Shown here: positions 57,071 through 64,000 of the stretch, one piece after another | Numbering within the stretch: position 1 is the stretch's first letter | Layout: each line of letters starts with the position of its first letter | Assembly: GCF_900142015.1 (NCBI RefSeq) | Contig: NZ_FQZN01000012.1 | Location: forward strand, 90,364 to 154,363 | Direction: 5' to 3' | Source: Bacteroides stercorirosoris | Lineage (GTDB): Bacteria; Bacteroidota; Bacteroidia; Bacteroidales; Bacteroidaceae | Length of the DNA: 64,000 bases | Program-made: the position numbers and the translations under genes | Notes under the pieces: generated by a model | Seen by the model: the letters and a program-made list of their open reading frames with translations, nothing else | What the model was told of the DNA's origin: nothing | Databases searched by the model: none

Positions 57071-57123
57071 CAGGTGCAAATTATGTGGATTCTTAAAACT
57101 TATATCCGCATAATTTGCGCCTG
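57071..57123. terminator. 20-bp hairpin between rpiA and purT
   Basis: The arm 57071-57090 pairs with 57104-57123 (core GCAAATTATG/CATAATTTGC) fully on the plus strand, with two U-G wobbles and a 13-base loop. It lies between two convergent genes. The flanks lack T-runs, so it may be an inserted palindromic element rather than a simple terminator. Confidence 0.5.
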
Positions 57124-57168
57124 AAAATATATTCAAAGCTTCTTATCTTATATAATAGCAGGAGTAGC

Positions 57169-58335
57169 TTAATATACTTCTACCTTCTCTGCAATACGCT
57201 TTGCCTTATTTCGCAACGCATCTAAATCCGAGTTCAGCGGTGCATAGCACAATACAACTCCCATACGGCGGTTGACGCGCGTTGTGGGTTTGCCAAAAAT
57301 CCGAAGATAAGTATCTTCCTCTTTTGTTACTTCCTCAATACCCCGATAATCCGGACGCTCCTGGCTGGCAATAGTCGAAAGAATCACAGCACTTGCCCCT
57401 ATACGTTCCTGCTTGATGTTTGGAATAGGCAGGCCGAGCACAGCACGCAAATGCAGTTCGAACTCATTCAGATTCTGTGTACCTGCCAAAGTCACCATAC
57501 CTGTATCGTGCGGACGTGGAGACAGTTCCGAGAAATACACTCCATTCTCATGGCTCAGGAAAAATTCAACTCCCCAAAGGCCGGCCCCCGTCAAAGCACG
57601 CGTCACCTTCTCCGCCATTTCCTGTGCTTCCTTCAAATGGGCAGGATCAATGTGTGCAGGTTGGAAGCTCTCGCGATAATCTCCCCCTTTCTGTACATGA
57701 CCGATGGGCGGACAGAACAGAGTAGGTCCATTTTTCTGCGTCACAGTAAGCAGAGTTATCTCGCTATCAAACTTGATAAACTCTTCAATAATCAATTCCT
57801 TTATATCACCACGACTCCCGTTGCAACCATATTCCCAGGCATGTTCCAGTTCGTCAGCACTCTTCACCAAAGACTGGCCTTTGCCGGAAGAAGACATCAA
57901 CGGCTTCACCACACAAGGAAAACCAACCTTTTCTGCGGCAGCTTTCAGTTCATCCAGAGATTTGGCATAGAAGTATTTGGCTGTTTTCAGTCCTAACTCC
58001 TGTGCGGCAAGGTCACGGATAGCCTTACGGTTCATGGTAAAGTTAACGGCACGAGCACTGGGCACCACCTGAATGCCCTCTTTTTCAAAATCGTAAAGAC
58101 GTTCCGTCCGAATGGCCTCTATTTCCGGTACAATGATGTCCGGTTGGTGCTTGCGTACTACACGTTCCAAAGCATCGCCATCCAGCATGCTGAACACTTC
58201 ACATTCGTCAGCCACTTGCATGGCGGGCGCTCCGGCATACGAGTCACAGGCTATGATATATTGGCCTTTACGTTGGGCTGAAATCACGAATTCTTTGCCC
58301 AGTTCACCGGAACCTAACAATAAAATCTTTTTCAT
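57169..58335 (-). CDS. purT: Formate-dependent phosphoribosylglycinamide formyltransferase
   Basis: 388 residues. An ATP-grasp enzyme that formylates GAR using free formate, the alternative to the folate-dependent PurN. Rossmann start [16 protein letters not shown]-grasp segments [15 protein letters not shown] and [18 protein letters not shown] match PurT well. A -7-like TACTTTTG lies at 58371-58364 on the minus strand. Together with fhs it gives two routes from formate into purines. Confidence 0.95.
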   Translation of the reverse strand: MKKILLLGSGELGKEFVISAQRKGQYIIACDSYAGAPAMQVADECEVFSMLDGDALERVVRKHQPDIIVPEIEAIRTERLYDFEKEGIQVVPSARAVNFTMNRKAIRDLAAQELGLKTAKYFYAKSLDELKAAAEKVGFPCVVKPLMSSSGKGQSLVKSADELEHAWEYGCNGSRGDIKELIIEEFIKFDSEITLLTVTQKNGPTLFCPPIGHVQKGGDYRESFQPAHIDPAHLKEAQEMAEKVTRALTGAGLWGVEFFLSHENGVYFSELSPRPHDTGMVTLAGTQNLNEFELHLRAVLGLPIPNIKQERIGASAVILSTIASQERPDYRGIEEVTKEEDTYLRIFGKPTTRVNRRMGVVLCYAPLNSDLDALRNKAKRIAEKVEVY

Positions 58336-58671
58336 TTTTGCTATGTGTTTACATTAAGAAGCACAAAAGTACGTAAAAAAATAAGTAGCTCCCCCTTTAA
58401 ATATTTAAAAAAACGGATGGATAGCTCATTTTTATCTGTATCTTTGTAGCATAAACAACAGAGTTTATTCTGAATTCTTCTTTGTGTATGCTTGCTTTTG
58501 CGATAATTCGCAAATTACTCCATCCCCAAAATGACCTCATAATCAGCTCTTTTGTCCAGAATTGGATTCAATTGCAAGTATGTTTATCGTTGCGATTCCA
58601 TACGGCTATTAATCGATAGAAAACAAAATGCAGTGTTTTTTTTAGCTGCATTAATATATAATAAATTAAGA
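58336..58671. other. Divergent region and long leader of the cold-shock-domain gene
   Basis: TATCTTTG at 58439-58446 is a likely plus-strand -7 box, implying a leader of about 220 bases before the ATG at 58672. The leader contains an ATGCAG/CTGCAT hairpin at about 58628-58651 just before the start codon. No ORF in the leader looks like a gene. Confidence 0.5.
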
Positions 58672-59118
58672 ATGGCAGTAAAAAGAGTAACATCAAGTAA
58701 AAGAGACAGAGAAAAAGCGAAACAGAGTAAACGAGAAGAAAAACAAAAAAGAAAGGAAGAACGCCTGAGCAGTGGTAGCCGCAGCTTTGAAGAGATGCTG
58801 GCTTATGTAGACGAAAACGGTGTCCTCCATTCTACGCCTGAAGGTGTGAAGCCTAAAGAAGAAGTGGATGCTTCTGAAATAGAGATATCAGTTCCTAAAA
58901 AGGGTGAAGAAGAAATTTTGCCATTAAACGGACGTATTGAACATTTTAATGTATCAAGGGGTTATGGCTTTATAAAAGATGCGGGAAGCGGCGAAAAATA
59001 CTTCTTCCACATCACGTCCGCTCCCGAAGGGATAACCGAAGGAGATAAAGTAACATTTGAAATTGAACGCGGTACGCGGGGTATGAACGCCGTGCGGATC
59101 TCAATCATTAATAAATAA
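58672..59118 (+). CDS. Cold-shock-domain protein with basic N-terminal extension
   Basis: 148 residues from ATG 58672 (MAVKRVTSSKRDREKAK); the upstream frame is leader. A lysine/arginine-rich N-terminal helix (1-35), an acidic linker, then a C-terminal cold-shock domain (about 82-147) with the RNA-binding motifs RGYGFIKD (RNP1) and YFFHIT (RNP2). Likely an RNA chaperone or single-strand-binding protein. It precedes an RRM protein by 22 bases. Confidence 0.85.
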   Translation: MAVKRVTSSKRDREKAKQSKREEKQKRKEERLSSGSRSFEEMLAYVDENGVLHSTPEGVKPKEEVDASEIEISVPKKGEEEILPLNGRIEHFNVSRGYGFIKDAGSGEKYFFHITSAPEGITEGDKVTFEIERGTRGMNAVRISIINK

Positions 59119-59140
59119 CAATTTTAACTTACAAAAAGAA

Positions 59141-59545
59141 ATGAACATTTATGTTGCAAACCTAAGCTGGAACACAAACAGTGACAGCTTACAGGAATTA
59201 TTTTCACAGTACGGCGAAGTAACTTCAGCCTACATTATTAACGACAGAGAGACGGGACGTTCACGCGGTTTCGGCTTCGTAGAAATGCCGAATGATGAAG
59301 ACGGTCAAAAGGCTATCGACACTCTTAATGAAACAGAATTCGAAGGCAAAAACATTGCAGTAAGCGTGGCTCGCCCGAGAACAGAAAGACCTGCAGGCGG
59401 CAACCGTGGTGGTGGCTATGGCGGCGGCAACCGTGGTGGCGGTTACGGCGGTGGCAACCGTGGCGGTGGTTACGGCGGCGGCAACCGTGGCGGTGGCTAT
59501 GGCGGCGGTGGCTATGGCGGCGGTGATCGCGGTGGAAGATATTAA
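59141..59545 (+). CDS. RRM RNA-binding protein with glycine-rich repeats
   Basis: 134 residues: one RRM (1-80, RNP2 IYVANL, RNP1 RGFGFVEM), then four tandem GGNRGGGY-type octapeptides and a GGGGYGGGDRGGRY end. The tail resembles bacterial glycine-rich RNA-binding proteins of cold-induced genes, and may drive RNA binding or phase separation. Linked to the cold-shock-domain gene upstream. Confidence 0.92.
   Translation: MNIYVANLSWNTNSDSLQELFSQYGEVTSAYIINDRETGRSRGFGFVEMPNDEDGQKAIDTLNETEFEGKNIAVSVARPRTERPAGGNRGGGYGGGNRGGGYGGGNRGGGYGGGNRGGGYGGGGYGGGDRGGRY
59397..59537 (+). repeat. 24-bp tandem repeats coding the Gly-rich tail
   Basis: Four successive 24-base units encode GGNRGGGY-type octapeptides; synonymous changes between units suggest they are not newly expanded. 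The copy number may vary between strains. Confidence 0.75.
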
Positions 59546-59570
59546 TCTTACAACTCAGCAAAGAAATGAA

Positions 59571-59602
59571 AACTGTTCGGGAATATTCCCGGGCAGTTTT
59601 TT
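59571..59602 (+). terminator. Terminator of the cold-shock-domain/RRM operon
   Basis: AACTG...CGGGAAT pairs with ATTCCCG...CAGTT, and the stem is followed by a run of T. It ends the two-gene operon before the TonB receptor gene. Confidence 0.75.
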
Positions 59603-59652
59603 TATACCCATATCACACCTATATATATCAATAATATCTATATTTGTATATT

Positions 59653-62064
59653 ATGATAAGAACCAAACACATATTGCTGACTCTTTCATTGCTATTGTGC
59701 AATGTCTGCATCCACGCCGCAACAGTCGATTACTCCGTGCGTGGAAAGATTATCGACAAGCAGTCCCGCCAACCGGTAGCGTATGCTAATGTCGTAGTTG
59801 TAGGTATTCCCGGCAAGGGAGCATCAACCGATTCGCTCGGCATGTTCCGAATTGAGCAGGTACCACCGGGCATTTACCGCTTCGAAGCGACGCTGATAGG
59901 CTTTAAAAGCGCAGTGACCCCCGAATACGTGGTTTCCGCCTCTACACCTTTCATCGAGATAGAGATGGAAGAAGATGAGAATATGCTGGCAGCAGTGGTA
60001 GTCACCCCCTCCCCTTTTCGGAAGACAGTGGAAAGTCCGGTAAGTATGCGTATCATAGGCTTGCAGGAGATTGAAAAGAGCCCGGGAGGAAATCGGGATA
60101 TTTCACGTATTGTAAGGGCATACCCGGGAGTCTCCTTTTCACCCATCGGCTACAGAAACGATTTGATTGTACGCGGTGGCTCACCTTCCGAAAACCGCTT
60201 CTATATGGATGGGATAGAAATACCCAATATCAATCACTTCGCTACCCAGGGAGCGTCCGGCGGACCAGTCAGCATTGTCAATGCAGATTTAATACGTGAA
60301 ATAAGTTTTTATACGGGGGCTTTCCCTGCTAATCGTTCCGGCGCAATGAGTTCGGTGCTCGATTTTCGTTTGAAAGACGGTAACCCGGATAAGCAGACAT
60401 TTAAAGCCACGCTGGGAGCATCCGAAGTTTCTTTCAGCGGCAACGGACATCTGAGTGATAAAACAACCTATTTGTTCTCCCTGCGCCAATCTTACCTTCA
60501 ATTACTGTTCAAAGCCTTGGGACTACCTTTCCTGCCCAACTTCATTGACGGACAATTCAAACTGAAGACAAAGCTCTCGGCTCACGATGAACTGACCATA
60601 CTCGGATTAGTCGGTATTGATAAAATGAAACTGAATACTGATGAGAAAGGAGAAGATGCTGAATATATATTGAGTTATCTACCCACTATCCATCAAGAGA
60701 CATTTACTGTGGGAACTTCATATCGCCATTATGCAGGAAAGCATGTACAGACGCTTACGCTAAGTCATAATTATCTGAACAACCGCAATGTGAAATATCT
60801 GAATAATGACGAATCTTACGAAGATAATCTGACCCTTCGCCTTCGTTCAGTAGAACAGAAAACCACCCTTCGTTTTGAGAACCAGACAAGATTGGGGCAA
60901 TGGACATTGAAAGAAGGTGCGGAAATGAATTATTCCAATTATACCAACCGGACAAGACAGCGGATATTCGGCTACGCTACACTCTCCGATTATCAGACGG
61001 ATTTAAACATATTCAGTTGGGGCGGCTTCTTTTCCACGGACTACACTACTGCCAATAAACGTTTCTCCGCTTCTGCCGGTATCCGTACGGATGGCAATAA
61101 TTACAACCGTGAAATGAAAGAACTGTGGAAGCAGCTTTCTCCCCGCCTCTCCTTATCTTATGAATTGACAAAGCAATGGACCTTGAGTGGAAATGCAGGA
61201 TTATATCATCAGCTTCCACCTTATACAGCATTGGGGTTCAAAGATAACAACGGGCACTACATAAATAAGGATTTGAAATACATGCGGGTAATGGAAACCA
61301 GTCTCGGACTTGACTGGCATTTGCAAGATAGATTAATGATCTCGGCAGAAGGATTCTTCAAGCAATACGGACGTATGCCTCTTTCTCTGCGAGACAATAT
61401 TCCCCTGGCATGCAAGGGAGATGATTATGGCACAGTAGGCAATGAAGCACTTACTCCTACTGCCGAAGGACGCGCTTATGGCGTGGAAGCCATGTTACGT
61501 TGGCAGATACCGGGACGTTTCAACTTTGTATCTTCCCTCACAGTCTTCCGCAGCGAATATCGCAATGGAAATGGTGGCAGTGATGATAATATCCCCTCCG
61601 GAACCAAATACATCTCTTCTGCATGGGACAACCGTTTCATTCTCAACGTAAGCGGTACGTATAATCTTCCGCGCCGTTGGAGTATCGGAGGAAAATTGAG
61701 TTATATAGGCGGTGCTCCCTATACGCCTTTTGATGAGGAAAAATCATCGTTAGTGGAAGCATGGAATGCACAAGGACGTCCATACTACGATTATTCAAAA
61801 TACAATACCGAACGCTTGCCTAACTTTGCCCAACTCGATATACGTGTAGACAAGTCTTTCTATTTCCATCGCTGTATGGTTGGCTTTTATCTCGACTTAC
61901 AGAATATAACCGGAAGTAAGCTGAAACAGCAGGATGTAATTATGAGTACGGGAGTCATTGAAAATCCATCTGCCCCCATTGAGGAGCAAAGGTATAAGAT
62001 GAAAAAGTTGAAACAGGAAAGCGGAACGCTATTGCCGTCGATTGGGGTGACTGTGGAATTCTAG
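59653..62064 (+). CDS. TonB-dependent receptor with carboxypeptidase-like N-domain
   Basis: 803 residues from ATG 59653 (the TTG three codons earlier is less likely). Signal peptide (1-25, ending IHA), a carboxypeptidase-regulatory-like domain (about 26-110, VRGKIIDKQSRQPVAYANVVV), a plug (about 115-230, ISRIVRAYPGVSF, DLIVRGGSPSENRFYMDG), and a long beta-barrel to the C-terminus (GTLLPSIGVTVEF). No SusD gene is next to it. Ligand unknown. A 24-bp segment (61420-61443) recurs exactly at 62549-62572. Confidence 0.92.
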   Translation: MIRTKHILLTLSLLLCNVCIHAATVDYSVRGKIIDKQSRQPVAYANVVVVGIPGKGASTDSLGMFRIEQVPPGIYRFEATLIGFKSAVTPEYVVSASTPFIEIEMEEDENMLAAVVVTPSPFRKTVESPVSMRIIGLQEIEKSPGGNRDISRIVRAYPGVSFSPIGYRNDLIVRGGSPSENRFYMDGIEIPNINHFATQGASGGPVSIVNADLIREISFYTGAFPANRSGAMSSVLDFRLKDGNPDKQTFKATLGASEVSFSGNGHLSDKTTYLFSLRQSYLQLLFKALGLPFLPNFIDGQFKLKTKLSAHDELTILGLVGIDKMKLNTDEKGEDAEYILSYLPTIHQETFTVGTSYRHYAGKHVQTLTLSHNYLNNRNVKYLNNDESYEDNLTLRLRSVEQKTTLRFENQTRLGQWTLKEGAEMNYSNYTNRTRQRIFGYATLSDYQTDLNIFSWGGFFSTDYTTANKRFSASAGIRTDGNNYNREMKELWKQLSPRLSLSYELTKQWTLSGNAGLYHQLPPYTALGFKDNNGHYINKDLKYMRVMETSLGLDWHLQDRLMISAEGFFKQYGRMPLSLRDNIPLACKGDDYGTVGNEALTPTAEGRAYGVEAMLRWQIPGRFNFVSSLTVFRSEYRNGNGGSDDNIPSGTKYISSAWDNRFILNVSGTYNLPRRWSIGGKLSYIGGAPYTPFDEEKSSLVEAWNAQGRPYYDYSKYNTERLPNFAQLDIRVDKSFYFHRCMVGFYLDLQNITGSKLKQQDVIMSTGVIENPSAPIEEQRYKMKKLKQESGTLLPSIGVTVEF

Positions 62065-62254
62065 ATTGGTTCTTCTCTTCAGTCACAAATTCCCATAGCA
62101 GTTCAAAATGTTCTTTAGAGAAATACTTCACAAATTTAGAGCGTGAAGCAACGTCTGCAATCTCGTCTAAAAGTTCTTGAGAAACAACCAGCTCTATAAA
62201 ACTAATCCATAGATTTGTATCAACAATTATTTTTATCCCGCAATCGCTTTTCAT
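62064..62254 (-). pseudogene. Remnant of a PIN-domain (VapC-type) toxin gene
   Basis: The frame reads MKSDCGIKIIVDTNLWISF, the usual PIN start with the catalytic Asp, then joins VVSQELLDEIADVASRSKFVKYFS out of the normal spacing, so about 15-20 residues are missing. The C-terminal half with the remaining acidic residues is lost where the frame meets the end of the TonB gene. It overlaps the antitoxin-like gene upstream. Confidence 0.65.
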
Positions 62255-62468
62255 ATGCTTCTTGTCTAACAGCTTCCACTTCAGCATCTATTTCCTTTTG
62301 TGAAATTTCATCTGTTTTAAAAGCATTCAATAGTCGTTTCAATTTAATGCCGCGCGTTTCGACAGCAAGCGCACGGCTCAACTCCAATTTGTCATCGTCA
62401 GAAAGTTGTTGAGTTAACTCCAATATCTGATTATAATTCAGACGAGTTTTCAATGATACAGTTGCCAT
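62220..62468 (-). CDS. Antitoxin-like protein of a decayed PIN toxin pair
   Basis: 82 residues from ATG 62468 (MATVSLKTRLNYNQILEL); the longer frame from 62480 starts four codons earlier. All-helical, charged, with LTQQLSDDDKLELSRALAVET, as in small Bacteroides proteins found before PIN toxins. The toxin downstream is broken, so this may now be an orphan. Confidence 0.6.
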   Translation of the reverse strand: MATVSLKTRLNYNQILELTQQLSDDDKLELSRALAVETRGIKLKRLLNAFKTDEISQKEIDAEVEAVRQEAYEKRLRDKNNC

Positions 62469-62480
62469 ACAATTACACAT

Positions 62481-62667
62481 TGATATTACCTATAAACAAA
62501 AGTAGTATAATTTATGCAACTATCAAATAAAGATGCGATTATTTTCTTGATGATTATGGCACAGTAGGCAATATTTCGCACCTACTATTTCTTACAGCAA
62601 ACTTTTATCTGTTCCACAATATAGGATACATCCTCGTCCTCTTTGTTTAAGCATCGAATCAGTAATT
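62481..62667. other. Intergenic region carrying a copy of a receptor-gene segment
   Basis: The 24 bases at 62549-62572 are identical to 61420-61443 inside the TonB receptor gene. Sequence on either side is unrelated. No gene is seen in this stretch. Confidence 0.7.
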
Positions 62668-63618
62668 TTATGATAATCGATGCAATTCAAAATATTTATT
62701 AATAAAACAGATATACAGTAGGCATAGCAACAGGACCGTACCGGACAAATACCAATAACCATAATTCAAGCACATTATATAACCTACAATTACAATTGCT
62801 TGTACTACCATATAAATAAACGAAACCACTACATGAGACATCTTCAATTCATTAGCCATCAATTGATACATGTGTTTACGATGGGGCAAACCGATGTTCT
62901 CATGAAGCATCAGGCGATGGATAATGGTCAGAACACTATCGACACCATAAACAGATAACAGGATTATCCAACTGAAATTTCCGGTCGTTATAATCAATTT
63001 GCCTATCAGAAATAGGATAATAAAAGCAATGCCAACAGAACCGACATCACCGGCAAAACACTTGGCTTTCTTACGGAAATTAAAGAAACAAAAGACCAGG
63101 ACAGAACATAAGACTGTGTAAATTAAAGCAGGCTCAATAAATGGTGTTATTTCAGCATTGATATAAGCCAAGGCAACTAAAACAACCAAGGAATAACCAC
63201 CGGTAATTCCATTGATGCCATCCATGAAATTATAAGCGTTGATAATGCCGGTACAAATTATTAATGCAACGATTATCCACCACCAGGAAAGGGAGAACAA
63301 TCCCCATTGGTAGAACATCAAGGCCATAGCGGAAAAATGGAATACCAGTCTCAGACCTTGAGAAGTGGAACGGATATCATCCACAAAGCTGATGAATGTT
63401 ATCAGAGTCAATGCCACGATAAACCAGGGATATTCCCAATGATTAGTCAGAAAATAAGCCAATGCACCGAAATAGAAGATAATCCCGCCACCACGCAAAG
63501 TGACTTTCGTATGTGAACTACGCTCATTAGGCTTATCAATGATATTGCACTTATCAGCTATCTTAAAATAAAAAAGTTCTGCTAAAAATAACAGAACCAA
63601 AACAACCAGGTAATACAT
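62668..63618 (-). CDS. Undecaprenyl-phosphate GlcNAc-1-phosphate transferase family (WecA/MraY-like)
   Basis: 316 residues, about 10 membrane segments. Family motifs: IIDKPNERSSHT at the first loop, the aspartate-rich SFVDDIRS, NAYNFMDGINGITG and FAGDVGSVGIAF. These enzymes load the first sugar phosphate on the lipid carrier for polysaccharide synthesis. With the epimerase at the window edge it marks the end of a polysaccharide (capsule or O-antigen type) locus. Confidence 0.9.
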   Translation of the reverse strand: MYYLVVLVLLFLAELFYFKIADKCNIIDKPNERSSHTKVTLRGGGIIFYFGALAYFLTNHWEYPWFIVALTLITFISFVDDIRSTSQGLRLVFHFSAMALMFYQWGLFSLSWWWIIVALIICTGIINAYNFMDGINGITGGYSLVVLVALAYINAEITPFIEPALIYTVLCSVLVFCFFNFRKKAKCFAGDVGSVGIAFIILFLIGKLIITTGNFSWIILLSVYGVDSVLTIIHRLMLHENIGLPHRKHMYQLMANELKMSHVVVSFIYMVVQAIVIVGYIMCLNYGYWYLSGTVLLLCLLYICFINKYFELHRLS

Positions 63619-63655
63619 AACAGTACTTTTCCCTTTAATTTTTAATTATTAATTT

Positions 63656-64000
63656 TTAATCTGAAAACGATCTTATCGTTTGCATAATCCCCTCAGCCGC
63701 GCGAACAGGCATTTTCTCTATGCCAAGCGCAGACTTTATCTTCTCATTACTTACCACATAATTCTCCGTCAACTTCCGGAGGCGTTCAGTATTCAAGGGC
63801 AGATGGAGCAATGTTCCTAAACCCGCACAACCTTCCATCATCTTCCTGTTCATCTTCCAGATGTGTGGTTCCTTACCCATAGCCTCACACATAAGGGCAA
63901 TCAATTCATTCGTAGACAGAGCTTCATCATCACCCATATGGTAAATACCACTTGCAATATCTCTGGTAAGCAGTCCTTCCACCACATAGCAAAGGTTATC
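63656..64000 (-). CDS. NAD-dependent epimerase/dehydratase, C-terminal part
   Basis: 115 residues of the C-terminal substrate-binding part; the Rossmann domain and start lie beyond the window. Recognisable features are GIYHMGDDEALSTNELIALMCEAMGK and the final SNEKIKSALGIEKMPVRAAEGIMQTIRSF. Such UDP-sugar epimerases commonly sit beside the GlcNAc-1-P transferase in Bacteroides polysaccharide loci. Exact substrate not determinable from this part. Confidence 0.75.
   Translation of the reverse strand, partial: DNLCYVVEGLLTRDIASGIYHMGDDEALSTNELIALMCEAMGKEPHIWKMNRKMMEGCAGLGTLLHLPLNTERLRKLTENYVVSNEKIKSALGIEKMPVRAAEGIMQTIRSFSD

Noticed and set aside
59397..59537. Recent phase-variable repeat tract in the RRM gene
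   Set aside because: Units differ by synonymous changes and keep frame in multiples of three, so slippage would not switch the gene off.

Overview
The window reads as chromosomal DNA of a gut Bacteroidales bacterium, most likely a Bacteroides species. Three things point there: the F-type ATP synthase operon has the Bacteroidetes order (beta, epsilon, AtpI-like, a, c, b, delta, alpha, gamma); many genes follow the Bacteroides sigma promoter pattern TTTG-N19-TAnnTTTG with no clear Shine-Dalgarno; and the protein families (DUF5053-, DUF6965- and DUF5112/5113-like proteins, TonB-dependent receptors with carboxypeptidase-like N-domains, PepSY-like proteins) are typical. Family names are from memory of sequence patterns, not from a search.

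Region 1 (1-4.5 kb) is the end of an integrated phage-like element: a holin / M15 endolysin / small membrane protein lysis cassette, small accessory genes, and a tyrosine integrase beside tRNA-Arg(UCU). Region 2 (4.5-18.5 kb, mostly minus strand) holds an AbgT-type transporter coupled to a response regulator and a very long double sensor kinase, then prs on the plus strand, a 14-repeat MORN protein, and a cell-envelope cluster (PBP1A, a short FolK, KdsB, an M16 peptidase-like protein). Region 3 (18.5-31 kb) opens with a 22-bp-period repeat array, then pyrB-pyrI-flavin reductase-barrel protein, glyA, two unknown membrane genes, fhs, and a MacB-type ABC operon with a lipoprotein.

Region 4 (31-45 kb) has a sigma-54 activator/kinase pair divergent from the ABC operon. 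Between them lie a -24/-12 promoter and two matching dyads, so the regulatory circuit can be read directly from the DNA. It is followed by fucO, a TonB-linked receptor, a second 22-bp-period array, a second two-component pair, two related secreted proteins, an RmlD-like reductase and a PIF1-like helicase. Region 5 (45-53 kb) is the complete atp operon. Region 6 (53-64 kb) contains a candidate small RNA, a GNAT plus RimK-like ATP-grasp pair, a PepSY-like protein, rpiA, purT, a cold-shock-domain/RRM pair with a long leader, a TonB receptor, a decayed toxin-antitoxin pair, and the end of a polysaccharide locus (GlcNAc-1-P transferase and epimerase).

The most promising undescribed items are the sigma-54 circuit at 31.2-31.4 kb, the ATP-grasp/GNAT pair at 53.6-55.5 kb, the two 22-bp-period intergenic arrays, and the small RNA at 53.3 kb. 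No CRISPR array, rRNA or intact insertion sequence was seen.
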